64,000 nt of DNA from assembly GCF_003287935.1 (NCBI RefSeq), contig NZ_CP030287.1, positions 2,322,267-2,386,266 of the forward strand, in the 5' to 3' direction. A model generated the notes under the pieces. The model was given only the letters and a program-made list of their open reading frames with translations. It made no database searches and was not told the origin of the DNA. Shown here piece after piece: positions 26,100 to 34,478 of the stretch. Origin of the DNA: Streptomyces sp. ICC1 (GTDB lineage: Bacteria > Actinomycetota > Actinomycetes > Streptomycetales > Streptomycetaceae). The number at the start of each line of letters is the position of its first letter. Positions within the stretch are counted from its first letter, which is position 1. The translations under genes were made by a program, and so were the position numbers.

Positions 26100-27696
26100 G
26101 GACGGCACCGGTGAAGACCGGCGTGGCCGGAGCGATGAGCGGCAGGGCCGGCTCGGGGAGGGCGAGGGCGTCGGCGTCCACGGGCCGGGCGGGCGCCACG
26201 TGCAGCGCGGCGGCGAGCCGTGCGGCTCCCTCGGGCAGGACGGGCGCGGCCCAGGCGGACAGGGCCCCCGCCACGGCCAGTTGCCCGCGCACCGCGGCTC
26301 GGTACGCGCCGGCGCCGCCGGGCCGAGTGCGCTCGTGGGCCTGTACATGTCCGAAGTCGGCGACGCAGGAGACGGCTTCGTCGAGGAGGGCCACGGCGCG
26401 CCTCGGGTCGAATCCGGCCAGCCCGTAGGCTTCGTGGAGTTCGGCCGCGATCCGGCGCAGTCGGCTGTCGAGCAGTTCCCAGGCGGGGCCGGTGGGCTCT
26501 TCCTGCGGCACGCGGCCCGCGCAGTCGTCGGTGACGGCGGTGAACAGCCGCTCGAGCCAGCCGTCCCACAGCCCGGCGAGGTGCTCCCGGGTCCGCTCGA
26601 GTGCGGCGAGGTTGAAGTTGGTCTCGCGGCCGTTGGGCCGGTCGGCGAGCACGTGGTGACGCAGCACGTCGGATCCGGTCAGTGCGAGCGCCTCGTGGGC
26701 CCACACCGCATGCCTGCGACTCGTGGAGAACTTCAGGCCGTCGAGCTGGTAGAACTCGTTGACGACGAAGGCGCGGGGCAGCGGGGTGCGGTCGTCATGG
26801 GCGAGGAACAGCGCGGGGAAGAGCACCGCGTGGAAGTAGCCGTTGTCGAAGCCGAAGAACTGCACCGGCCCGCTCTGCGGCAGCGTTCCGCCCGTGGGGT
26901 CGTACTCCCGCAGGTAGCCGGGTGCCATTTCGAACCAGACGAACACGCGCTGGTCGGTGAAACCGGCGGTCGGCACGGGCACGCCCCAGTCCGAGGGGTG
27001 GCTGACGGCGATCTCGGGCAGTCCGTCCGCCCGCATGCGCTCGCACAGGGCCCGCAGTCGGGGCGGCATGTCGACGGCGTCCCAGAAGGCGGTCAGCCGG
27101 TCGGTGAAGGGCGCCAGCGGGAAGTACAGCCGGGCGGCGTCGCGCAGTTCCGCGTCCGTGCCGCAGGTGACGCACCGGGGGGCGATGAGGTCGCCGCAGT
27201 CGTTGGGCCGGCCGCAGGGTTCACAGGCGTTGCCGTTGCAGGACGCCCCGCACGACGGGCAGCCGCCGGTGACGTGTCCCTCGTACAGCCAGCGGTCGCA
27301 CGGGCGGCAGTAGGGCAGGGGACGGGTGCGCTCGACGATGTGGCCGGAATCGTACAGGCGCTGGAAGAACTCCTGGACGAGCGGTACGTATTCCGGGTCG
27401 GTCCTTGGGCGCACGACGTGGTCGAAATCGACGGCGGCCTCCCGCCAGACGCGCACGATCGAGTCGCCGAAGCCGTCGGCCGTCTCCCCCGGCTTCCCGT
27501 CGCCGTCCCTCAGAGCGCGTACGGCGACGTAGCCCTGGTGGTCGTCGAGCCCGGTGGTCAGCCGGACGTCGTGGCCGTCGGCTCGCAGGAAGCGGCCCAG
27601 CACGTCGGCGGCGACGTAGGGGCCGGCGAGGTGGCCGACGTGGAGGTCGCCGTTGGGGGTGGGGGGCGTGGCGGTGATCCAGGAACGGTCGGTCAT
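26092..27696 (-). CDS. Methionyl-tRNA synthetase-like protein (hydrazine-synthetase component)
   Basis: A 534-aa class I tRNA-synthetase homologue of the MetRS type. The HIGH signature is HVGH at residues 19-22 (TPPTPNGDLHVGHLAG). A zinc-knuckle insertion with many cysteines lies at 130-178 (CRPC, CPSC, CEPC, CVTC), and a KMSKS-like KFSTS at 322-326. The anticodon-binding C-terminus is shortened and divergent. Placement after a cupin gene (ATGA overlap) and near an amino-acid N-hydroxylase matches the cupin/MetRS hydrazine synthetases, where the MetRS-like part activates the amino acid (glycine in known cases) for N-N bond formation. A housekeeping MetRS is unlikely in this context. Confidence 0.9.
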   Translation of the reverse strand: MTDRSWITATPPTPNGDLHVGHLAGPYVAADVLGRFLRADGHDVRLTTGLDDHQGYVAVRALRDGDGKPGETADGFGDSIVRVWREAAVDFDHVVRPRTDPEYVPLVQEFFQRLYDSGHIVERTRPLPYCRPCDRWLYEGHVTGGCPSCGASCNGNACEPCGRPNDCGDLIAPRCVTCGTDAELRDAARLYFPLAPFTDRLTAFWDAVDMPPRLRALCERMRADGLPEIAVSHPSDWGVPVPTAGFTDQRVFVWFEMAPGYLREYDPTGGTLPQSGPVQFFGFDNGYFHAVLFPALFLAHDDRTPLPRAFVVNEFYQLDGLKFSTSRRHAVWAHEALALTGSDVLRHHVLADRPNGRETNFNLAALERTREHLAGLWDGWLERLFTAVTDDCAGRVPQEEPTGPAWELLDSRLRRIAAELHEAYGLAGFDPRRAVALLDEAVSCVADFGHVQAHERTRPGGAGAYRAAVRGQLAVAGALSAWAAPVLPEGAARLAAALHVAPARPVDADALALPEPALPLIAPATPVFTGAVRG

Positions 27697-28076
27697 GCGG
27701 CGGGCCCGCCCTTCGGCTCGTGCAGCGGCCAGTAGAGCGAGATCCAGGACAGCGGCTCACCCGTGGGGTTCGACACGACGTGCTCGTCGTTGCGCGGGAG
27801 GGCCAGGAGGTCACCGACGGTGAAGTCGGTGACCTCCCCCGCCAGGCGGAGCGTGCCCGAGCCGGAGAGGATCACCATGACCTCGTCCTGGTCGTGGCAG
27901 TCGGGCTCGGAGTCCGTCCCGGCGGGCAGGAAGCAGGCCATGGCGCCGATGGGCGGTTCGTCCGCCGCTTCCTGGGACTGCCAGGGGATCAGTCGCTGGC
28001 AGGACATGCCGAATTCTTCGGAGGCGTGTGCCGCGGAAATGCGGATTCTGGTGATCAAGGGGGTCCTCGCAGCCAT
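27693..28076 (-). CDS. Cupin-domain protein, likely N-N bond-forming partner of the MetRS-like protein
   Basis: A 127-aa single cupin. Motif 1 is CHDQDEVMVILSGSG with His61, Asp64 and Glu65 as possible metal ligands. Motif 2 is LPRNDEHVVSNP with His100. In characterised hydrazine synthetases a cupin domain precedes the MetRS domain in one chain and catalyses the rearrangement that forms the N-N bond. Here the same order is kept as two genes with an ATGA overlap (27693-27696). The start is uncertain: ATG 28076 lacks a strong SD, while a TTG at 28058 has GAGGA six bases upstream. Confidence 0.85.
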   Translation of the reverse strand: MAARTPLITRIRISAAHASEEFGMSCQRLIPWQSQEAADEPPIGAMACFLPAGTDSEPDCHDQDEVMVILSGSGTLRLAGEVTDFTVGDLLALPRNDEHVVSNPTGEPLSWISLYWPLHEPKGGPAA

Positions 28077-28304
28077 TGCAGAACGTTCTCGGGGACCGCC
28101 GGACGCGTCGATGCGGGGGCGGTCTGCCGAGACTGAGGAAAGATGAAACGTCGCCCTCCGCGCTGCACCGCGGTAGGGCTCTCGACCGCAGATCCTTCTC
28201 CGTGTCCGGAAGTACGTCTCGGAAACAGATCGGATGCATGGGGAAGGTGCTCTGGCACCCCCCGGAGCCGAGTCGGCGAAAATCTAACACACATGTTCTC
28301 GCGG

Positions 28305-29330
28305 TCAATCTGCCTGGACGTGTTCGTCGAGCAAGCCCGAAGAGGCGATGCGATAGCCGAGTTGCGCCCGGCTGGAACTCCCCAATTGCTGGGAGATCCT
28401 GCGAACGTGCTCGGCGACCGTACGAGCGCTCACGCCGAGCCTGACCGCCATCGAGGCGTCCGTGTGCCCTTCGATGAGGAGGCGCAGGATCCGGCTCTGG
28501 ATGTCCGAGGTCACCACCTCCGTGCGTGCGGGCGCGGCAAGTGCTCCGACGACGCTGGCGTTGTCCCAGCACCGTTCGAAGCACCGCACCAAGTGACGCA
28601 CGAGGGCCGGGTGACGCACCATCAGCGCCCCCGAGCCGCCACCGCCGCCCCCGATGCCGTCCTCGGGGGTGCGGCCGGGGTCGTCGCCGGGCACGAAGGC
28701 CACCCGCCGGTCGCAGATGATCACCCGGTCGATGTCCTCGCTCGTCGTGCGCACCTCTCCCCCGGCGCTGGTGATCCTGCGGGCGTACTCGAGCGTGGGC
28801 AGGTGCGAACGTATCCCGTGCTGATAGAGGGTCCGTTGGCGCACCCCGCGCCTCAAGGCACCCAGATCGCGCGGCAGCGCCCCGGCCAGCAGGTGCTCGG
28901 CACGCCCGCCCCCCGGCTGCACGGTGAGCAGCTCCTCCCGACAGGAGGTCACGGCCCGGTCGAGGGCGGCGTCGATGACCGAGTCGCCGAGCAGGAGGGC
29001 CAGTTGGCCGCCCTGGCCGCCCTGCGCCTCGCGGTAGGCCATTTCCGCGGCGGCGAAGGCCGCCTGGGTGGCGGCAATGGCGTTCCGGTGGCGCCGGATG
29101 CCCTCTTCGTGGGGCCGCAGCGCCTGGGCGAGGGGCCCCGCGGGTGCGACGGGCACGAGGACGCCGTCCACTCCGGGGATGCCGCGCAGCAGGCCGAGGG
29201 CCACGACGCAATCGGGTGCGTCCACCGCGCGGAGGCTGCCGGCGTTCACTGCCGCCCGGTACGCGGCAACGCCACCCGCACACAGGACGTTACCCTCGGA
29301 AACAATCTCCCTGTCCGTCTTTGTACACAT
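28305..29330 (-). CDS. LuxR-family transcriptional regulator
   Basis: A 341-aa regulator with a C-terminal LuxR/FixJ HTH (ILRLLIEGHTDASMAVRLGVSARTVAEHVRRI). A ~270-aa N-terminal region contains a Gly-rich linker (GIGGGGGGSG). The N-terminal part resembles TrmB/LuxR-type sensor-less regulators that contain a phospholipase-D-like fold; no phosphoacceptor site is evident. I chose ATG 29330, which is preceded by AAGGGGGAA; upstream ATGs lie inside a palindrome. It sits between the divergent halves of the cluster and is the likely pathway-specific regulator. Its own SD is partly within a 13-bp inverted-repeat arm, suggesting autoregulation. Confidence 0.88.
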   Translation of the reverse strand: MCTKTDREIVSEGNVLCAGGVAAYRAAVNAGSLRAVDAPDCVVALGLLRGIPGVDGVLVPVAPAGPLAQALRPHEEGIRRHRNAIAATQAAFAAAEMAYREAQGGQGGQLALLLGDSVIDAALDRAVTSCREELLTVQPGGGRAEHLLAGALPRDLGALRRGVRQRTLYQHGIRSHLPTLEYARRITSAGGEVRTTSEDIDRVIICDRRVAFVPGDDPGRTPEDGIGGGGGGSGALMVRHPALVRHLVRCFERCWDNASVVGALAAPARTEVVTSDIQSRILRLLIEGHTDASMAVRLGVSARTVAEHVRRISQQLGSSSRAQLGYRIASSGLLDEHVQAD

Positions 29331-29337
29331 AGATTCC

Positions 29338-29387
29338 CCCTTCATGATCACGTACTGCATGATCATGAAGGGTAAGGCCCTTGATCA
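29338..29387. promoter_or_regulatory. Three-arm palindrome overlapping the luxR ribosome binding site
   Basis: Arm A CCCTTCATGATCA (29338-29350) and arm B TGATCATGAAGGG (29360-29372) are perfect 13-bp inverted copies separated by 9 nt. Arm C CCCTTGATCA (29378-29387) can also pair with B with a 2-nt bulge. On the minus strand the A/B stem covers part of the luxR SD. On the plus strand A:B and B:C are mutually exclusive hairpins upstream of the 42-codon leader ORF. It may be a LuxR operator, an RNA switch, or both. Confidence 0.75.
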
Positions 29388-29453
29388 ACTCCCAGGGACT
29401 GTGCAGGGTGGATGCATGGACGCACCACGCGTCCTAACGGGGAGGAAATACCA

Positions 29454-29582
29454 ATGCGCTCGGCGCTGTTATCCGCCGCTGCCGCCACTGCCGCGAAGGC
29501 AATGACCGGCCATTCGATTGTTTTCAGCCACGATTCCTCCTGGGGCCTGGGGCCTGGTGCCGCACCGCTGACCGCCTCTTAA
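29454..29582 (+). CDS. 42-aa peptide with a TTA codon (leader or precursor peptide)
   Basis: ATG 29454 to TAA 29582, preceded by an excellent SD (GGGGAGGAAATACCA). The peptide starts MRSALLSAAAATAAKAMTGH and continues with SIVFSHDSSWGL to a Gly/Pro/Ala-rich end. Codon 6 is TTA, the rare leucine codon read only by the bldA tRNA in Streptomyces, and the stop is TAA, also rare here. It is the first reading frame downstream of the regulatory palindrome and 89 nt before the N-hydroxylase. It could be a bldA-dependent leader peptide controlling the operon or a small precursor peptide. No RiPP-modifying enzyme of a known class is adjacent apart from the ATP-grasps. Confidence 0.6.
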   Translation: MRSALLSAAAATAAKAMTGHSIVFSHDSSWGLGPGAAPLTAS

Positions 29583-29671
29583 CCGGCGGTCGGGCTGCAC
29601 CCCGACCGCCGCCGGCACCCGCCATGGATTCGCTTTCTCCGTTCGGAGACAAAACTTTCTTGAGGACAAGA

Positions 29672-31027
29672 ATGCCCGAAACGCAACCACATCCGGAGCA
29701 TGAACCCGTCTATGACGTGGTCGGAATCGGTTTCGGTCCCTCGAACCTCGCGCTGGCGATCGCGCTGGAGGAGCACAACGAAGCTCTGGGCGGAGAACAG
29801 GCACTCACCGGAGTCTTCCTGGAGCGCAAGCAGAGCTTCGGATGGCACCGCGGCATGCTGATCGAAGGCGCCACCATGCAGGTCTCCTTCCTGAAGGACC
29901 TGGCCACACTGCGTAACCCCGTCAGCAGGTTCGCCTTCGTGTCGTACCTGCACGACAAGGGCAGACTTGTCGACTTCATCAACCAGAAGTCGTTCTTCCC
30001 GACCCGCGAGGAGTTCCACGACTACCTGGAGTGGGCTGCCTCCGACGTCGACCACATGGTGCGCTACGACAGCGAAGTGGTCTCCGTACGTCCCGTCATC
30101 GAAGGCGGTGCGGACGGCGCGGCCACCCTGTTCGAGGTGGTCTCCCGCGATCCCGGCAGCGACGAGGAGACCGTCCACAGGGCCCGGAACATCGTGGTGG
30201 CCTGTGGCCTGGAGGCCGTCATGCCTGACGGCGTCACCGCCTCGGAACGCGTCTGGCACAGCGGCAGTCTCCTGACCAACCTCGCCGAGCTCAAGGACGA
30301 CGCCCCCAAGCGCTTCGTCGTGGTGGGTGCGGGGCAGAGCGCGGCCGAGGCCACCGAGTACCTGCACCGCACCCACCCCCACGCCGAGGTGTGCGCGGTG
30401 CTGTCCCGGTTCGGCTACAGCCCGGCGGACGACAGCCCGTACGCCAACCGCGTCTTCGACCCGGAAGCGGTCGACGTCTGGTTCGACGCGCCCGAGCCGG
30501 TCCGGGACCGGCTCATGGACTACCACCGCAACACCAACTACTCGGTGGTCGACCTCGACCTCATCGTGGACCTCTACCGCACGGAGTACCAGGAGAAGGT
30601 CCGCGGCGAGCACCGGCTGCGCATCCTGCGCGCCTCCCGGGTCACCGGCGTGTCCGAACAGGCCACCGGCGTCGTCGTGCACCTCGAGGACCTGCCGGCC
30701 GAGGCCCGCAAGGAACTCGACGCCGACGTCGTCGTGTTCGCCACCGGATACCGGCCGTTCGAGCCCACCGGCCTGCTCGGCGACGCGGGACGCCACTGCG
30801 TGCGCGACGAGCAGGGACGGCTCGGCATCACCCGGGACTACCGCGTGCGCACCGACTCCGCCGTTCGCGCCGGGATCTACGTGCAGGGCGGCACCGAGCA
30901 CACGCACGGCATCACCTCGTCCCTGCTGTCCATGGTCGCCGTCCGGTCCGGCGAGATACTCGCCTCCATCGTCGAGCAGCGCGACCGGCAGGCCGATCCG
31001 GCTGCCGACGCCGGCAAGAAGCCGTGA
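29672..31027 (+). CDS. L-lysine/L-ornithine N-monooxygenase (SidA/IucD/PvdA family)
   Basis: A 451-aa flavin-dependent N-hydroxylase. The FAD motif GIGFGPSNLALAIAL is at about residues 18-32, a NADPH motif in VVVGAGQSAAEATEYL, and the family ATGYRPF motif near the C-terminal third. It hydroxylates the side-chain amine of lysine or ornithine. In hydrazine pathways the lysine enzyme makes N6-hydroxylysine, the nucleophile acceptor for the cupin/MetRS synthetase. The start at 29672 follows GAGGACAAGA; an ATG at 29624 is possible but lacks an SD. It is the first enzyme gene of the plus-strand operon and overlaps the next gene by 4 nt. Confidence 0.93.
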   Translation: MPETQPHPEHEPVYDVVGIGFGPSNLALAIALEEHNEALGGEQALTGVFLERKQSFGWHRGMLIEGATMQVSFLKDLATLRNPVSRFAFVSYLHDKGRLVDFINQKSFFPTREEFHDYLEWAASDVDHMVRYDSEVVSVRPVIEGGADGAATLFEVVSRDPGSDEETVHRARNIVVACGLEAVMPDGVTASERVWHSGSLLTNLAELKDDAPKRFVVVGAGQSAAEATEYLHRTHPHAEVCAVLSRFGYSPADDSPYANRVFDPEAVDVWFDAPEPVRDRLMDYHRNTNYSVVDLDLIVDLYRTEYQEKVRGEHRLRILRASRVTGVSEQATGVVVHLEDLPAEARKELDADVVVFATGYRPFEPTGLLGDAGRHCVRDEQGRLGITRDYRVRTDSAVRAGIYVQGGTEHTHGITSSLLSMVAVRSGEILASIVEQRDRQADPAADAGKKP

Positions 31028-32103
31028 GCGGGCTTCCCTCCGCTGACGTGGCCGTGGTCGGCGCCGGCATCGTCGGAGCCGCGATCTTCCACGAACTGGC
31101 CGACCGGGGCCTCAAGGTCACCGCCGTCGACGCCCATCGCGGTGGCGGAGGAACCACCGCCCGGTGCGGCGGAGTCGTCCGCGCCTACCACGACGATCCG
31201 GTGCTGTCCGACCGGTCCCTCGTCGGCTGGCGCTACTTCCGGTCGTTCGCCGAACGCACCGGCGTCGACGTCCCCTTCCAGTCGTGCGGCTTCCTCTACC
31301 TGCCGGCTCTCGACCGGGCACAGTACGCCCAGGCGGAAACGGCCCGGATCGCCGCGGCCGGAGCCCCCGCCGAGTGGCTGCCGCCTCACGAACTGACCCG
31401 CCGATTCGGCGGGTTGGTCCGCGGAGACGCGTGCGGTGCCGTCTGGGAGCCGGACGCCGGGTACATCGACGCCGACGAGACCGTGCGCGGCTTCCTGCTC
31501 GCCGGACAGCGCAAGGGAGGCCGCCTCGTCGAGGGCGTCACGGTCCGCGGCCCGGTCCGGCAGGACGGCCGGATCACGGGAGTGGACACCGACAGCGGCG
31601 TCGTCCGCGCACGCAGCGTCGTCCTCGCCACCGGCGCCTGGACCCCCTCGCTGCTGACCTCGTGGGGCGTCCCGCACGACCTGTGGACACAGGCGATCCA
31701 GGTCGACCTGCGCCTGCCCGCGGCCCCGGTCGCCGGACACCCCGCGTACATGGACGACATCCACGACCTCAACGGGCGTCCCCACCCGGATGCCGCGGGC
31801 ATCTACGTGGGCCACCCCACCGGGCTGCGCACGCCGGGAGCCGGCCACCAGCCCCTGGACCCGCAGCACTCGGCGCGCATCCGGGCAGCAGCGGCACGGC
31901 GATTGCGCTGGGCCGGGGACAGCCGGGCATGCGGCGGCCTGCGCGCCGCCGAGTGCTACGCCCCCGACACCCGGGCGCGCGTCGGCCCGCTCGTCGGCGA
32001 CCCGGCACTGCTGCTCGCCACCGGCTTCAGCGGCGGCGGCTTCAAGATGGCGCCCTGGGCCGCCACCGAGGTGCTGCGCCACCTCACCAGCACGACACCG
32101 TGA
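31024..32103 (+). CDS. FAD-dependent oxidoreductase, DAO family
   Basis: A 359-aa DadA/ThiO-like flavoenzyme starting GTG within the previous stop (GTGA). The FAD motif VAVVGAGIVGAAIF is at residues 9-22, then TTARCGGVVRAY. It ends with the conserved LATGFSGGGFKMAPWAATEVL. Family members oxidise C-N bonds of amino acids or N-substituted amines. Directly after the N-hydroxylase, the most likely job is oxidative cleavage of a lysine-derived hydrazine intermediate to release hydrazinoacetate. The minus-strand fused oxidase is a second candidate for that step. Confidence 0.9.
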   Translation: MSGLPSADVAVVGAGIVGAAIFHELADRGLKVTAVDAHRGGGGTTARCGGVVRAYHDDPVLSDRSLVGWRYFRSFAERTGVDVPFQSCGFLYLPALDRAQYAQAETARIAAAGAPAEWLPPHELTRRFGGLVRGDACGAVWEPDAGYIDADETVRGFLLAGQRKGGRLVEGVTVRGPVRQDGRITGVDTDSGVVRARSVVLATGAWTPSLLTSWGVPHDLWTQAIQVDLRLPAAPVAGHPAYMDDIHDLNGRPHPDAAGIYVGHPTGLRTPGAGHQPLDPQHSARIRAAAARRLRWAGDSRACGGLRAAECYAPDTRARVGPLVGDPALLLATGFSGGGFKMAPWAATEVLRHLTSTTP

Positions 32104-32134
32104 CCACCCTGCCTCCACGACCACAGGAGACGTG

Positions 32135-33070
32135 ATGACCGAACAGACCAGAGCGAAACCGGAGATCAGAGGCGTTCTGCCGGTGATCCTCATGCCCTAC
32201 ACCGAGCAGGGCGCCCTCGACGAGGAAGACTTCCTCGCCCAGACGGAGCACATGTTCGGCGTCGGCTGCGACGGGTTCGTCGTCGGGCAGGTCTCCGAGG
32301 TGCTCCGGCTGACCCACTCCGAACGGCTTCGCGTCGCCGAACTGTGCGCCAAGGCCGCCGCCGGGCGCGGCGTCTCCGTCATGAGCACGGGCGCCGAAAC
32401 CGCCGAGGCCGCCATCGAGTACTCCCGCCACGCGCAACAGGCCGGCGTCGACGCCCTGCTCGTGATGCATCCCGCCACCGTCGCCCTCGGCGACGAGGAG
32501 ATGCTCGGCTACTACCGCCGGGTCATCGCTTCCGTGGAGATCCCCGTGATCGTCCACCACGCCAAGAGCCTGGCCAAGATACCGCTGTCGATCGCCACCC
32601 AGGTCCGGCTGCTGGAGGAGTTCGGCGAGGACCGGGTGCTGTTCAAGCCCGAGGCACAGCCGACCCCGCCCCGGGTCAGCCTGCTGCGCGACGCCACCGG
32701 CGGCCGCGCCCGGATCTTCGAGGGCGACGGCGGCATGATGCTGCTCGACTGCCACCGCAGGGGGCTCGTCGGCACGATCCCCGCCACCGAGATCGCGGAG
32801 ATCGTGGTCGTGCTGTGGCGCCTGCTCGAACAGGGCCGGCGGGCCGAGGCCGAGCGCATCGGCCACCCGCTCTCCTACCTCATGTGTCACATGATGAACA
32901 GCACCGACTACTACCTCTCGATCGCCAAGCGGCTCCTGAAGGAGCGCGGGATCGTCAAGAACACCCTCGTCCGGGGTCCCAGCCGGCACGTGCTGGACGA
33001 CGAGACCTGGACCGAGGTCCGCCACACCTACGACAACCTTCTCACCCTTGCCAAGGAGCTCTCCCGATGA
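32135..33070 (+). CDS. Dihydrodipicolinate synthase/N-acetylneuraminate lyase family protein
   Basis: A 311-aa class I (Schiff-base) aldolase-fold protein of the DapA/NanA superfamily. The GVLPVILMPYTEQG strand and the catalytic-lysine strand VLFKPEAQPTPP are present. The usual YN(I/V)P tyrosine is replaced by VIVHHAKSL, so the proton-relay residue is missing and the reaction probably differs from DHDPS. SD AGGAGA precedes the ATG. The stop overlaps the start of the mutarotase-like gene (ATGA). In this cluster it may add or remove a pyruvate-type unit; the substrate is unknown. Confidence 0.88.
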   Translation: MTEQTRAKPEIRGVLPVILMPYTEQGALDEEDFLAQTEHMFGVGCDGFVVGQVSEVLRLTHSERLRVAELCAKAAAGRGVSVMSTGAETAEAAIEYSRHAQQAGVDALLVMHPATVALGDEEMLGYYRRVIASVEIPVIVHHAKSLAKIPLSIATQVRLLEEFGEDRVLFKPEAQPTPPRVSLLRDATGGRARIFEGDGGMMLLDCHRRGLVGTIPATEIAEIVVVLWRLLEQGRRAEAERIGHPLSYLMCHMMNSTDYYLSIAKRLLKERGIVKNTLVRGPSRHVLDDETWTEVRHTYDNLLTLAKELSR

Positions 33071-33453
33071 AGAACCACGCCTTCACCATCCGCCTCAAGG
33101 ACGAAGCGGCCGCCGAGAAGTACATCGCCCTGCACCGCGAAGTCTGGCCCGAGATCGTGGGCCCGGGCGGCGCCCTCGACACCATCGGCGTGCGCAAGCT
33201 GCAGATCTTCTACATCGACCCGCTGACGCTGTTCATGTACGTCGAGGCCGAGGACCACTTCGAGCCCGTCCACGACTTCCTGCGCGCCAACGACCTCCAC
33301 CCCAAGGTCCAGGAGTGGGACGACATCATGCACACCGACGGCGGGCTCCTCGAGCGCCACCCGGGCAACGACGGCAAGCTGAACTGGGCCCCGATGCGCC
33401 GCATCCACCACGTCGACTTCACCAACACGCTGCCCGACCTGGACGCGGTGTGA
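33067..33453 (+). CDS. L-rhamnose mutarotase (RhaM/YiiL)-like protein
   Basis: A 128-aa dimeric alpha/beta-barrel fold protein. It has the typical FTIRLKDEAAAEKYIALHREVWPEI start and a second half LFMYVEAEDHFEPVHDFL followed by VQEWDDIMHTD. RhaM interconverts anomers of L-rhamnose, but relatives in biosynthetic clusters act as isomerases or cyclases. ATGA overlap with the lyase upstream and GTGA overlap with the aldolase downstream indicate strict co-expression. A sugar-like or hydroxylated acid intermediate is suggested but not proven. Confidence 0.87.
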   Translation: MKNHAFTIRLKDEAAAEKYIALHREVWPEIVGPGGALDTIGVRKLQIFYIDPLTLFMYVEAEDHFEPVHDFLRANDLHPKVQEWDDIMHTDGGLLERHPGNDGKLNWAPMRRIHHVDFTNTLPDLDAV

Positions 33454-34478
33454 GCACCACCGACCGGTCCGCGGTCACCCTTCTCGACTGCACCCTGCGC
33501 GACGGCGGCTACTACACCAACTGGAACTTCGATTCCGTCCTGGTGGAGGAGTACCTCGCCGCATGCGCCGCCGCCGGCGTCGACGTGGTCGAACTCGGTT
33601 ACGCGTCCTTGGACGACAACGACCGCGGCCCCTACGGACGACTGCCGGCCGGGCTGACGCCCAACCTGCGGATCGCGCTGCCCACGGACCACTCCCTGCG
33701 CTTCGCGGTCATGGTGGACGCCGGCTCGCTGCTCGGTGAATCCGCCGACGGGGTGGGGCCGCGGCTCGCCGAACGGCTGGCGACCGGGGCACTGCCCGTC
33801 GAGCTCGTACGCGTCGCCGTGCACCACGCCAGGGTCGCCGAGTGCGCGGGCCTGGTGGAATCACTGCGCGGAGCCGGGTTCGGGGTCTGCCTCAACCTGA
33901 TGCAGATCGACCTGGCCACCGATGAGCAGGTCGACGAGATCATCGGGCAGGTGGCCGCCATGGGCCCGCTGGAGGCGGTGTACGTCGCCGACTCGCTCGG
34001 CTCCATGCACGCCGCCCGGGTACGGTCCCTGGTCACCCGCTTCCGCGCGGGCCAGGGCGCACCCGTGGGCATCCACGCCCACGACAACCAGGGCTTCGCA
34101 CTGGGCAACACCCTGGCCGCCGCCGAAGCCGGTGCGCTCTGGCTCGACTCCACCGTCCTCGGCATGGGGCGAGGGGCGGGCAACGCCCGCACGGAGCAAC
34201 TGCTGGCCGCCCTCGGCGAACCGGCCGGCCGGATGCGGCCGCTCCTGGAGACCACCGCCCGGCATTTCCTCGCCCTGTTCGAGAAGCACCGGTGGGGAGC
34301 CAACCCGCTCTATGCCATCGCCGGCATGCACGGGGTGCACCCCAGTTACGTGCAGCAGTTGGAGGCGACCGCGGACCACAGCCCCGACAGGCGCCTTCGA
34401 GCCCTGTGGTCCCTCGCTTCCGAGGGCGCGCACAGCTTCTCGGCCGAGAAGCTGCAGCGCGTACTGCAGCATGCCTGA
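33450..34478 (+). CDS. HMGL-like (4-hydroxy-2-oxovalerate-aldolase-type) enzyme
   Basis: A 342-aa DRE-TIM metallolyase. The metal-binding signature LLDCTLRDGGYYTNW lies at the N terminus and the HxH motif GIHAHDNQGFAL in the second half. Enzymes of this family (MhpE/DmpG, HMG-CoA lyase, homocitrate synthase) make or break C-C bonds next to a carboxylate or keto group. The start is GTG overlapping the previous stop (GTGA). With the neighbouring lyase and HAD phosphatase it could build an unusual amino- or keto-acid unit of the product. Confidence 0.9.
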   Translation: MSTTDRSAVTLLDCTLRDGGYYTNWNFDSVLVEEYLAACAAAGVDVVELGYASLDDNDRGPYGRLPAGLTPNLRIALPTDHSLRFAVMVDAGSLLGESADGVGPRLAERLATGALPVELVRVAVHHARVAECAGLVESLRGAGFGVCLNLMQIDLATDEQVDEIIGQVAAMGPLEAVYVADSLGSMHAARVRSLVTRFRAGQGAPVGIHAHDNQGFALGNTLAAAEAGALWLDSTVLGMGRGAGNARTEQLLAALGEPAGRMRPLLETTARHFLALFEKHRWGANPLYAIAGMHGVHPSYVQQLEATADHSPDRRLRALWSLASEGAHSFSAEKLQRVLQHA

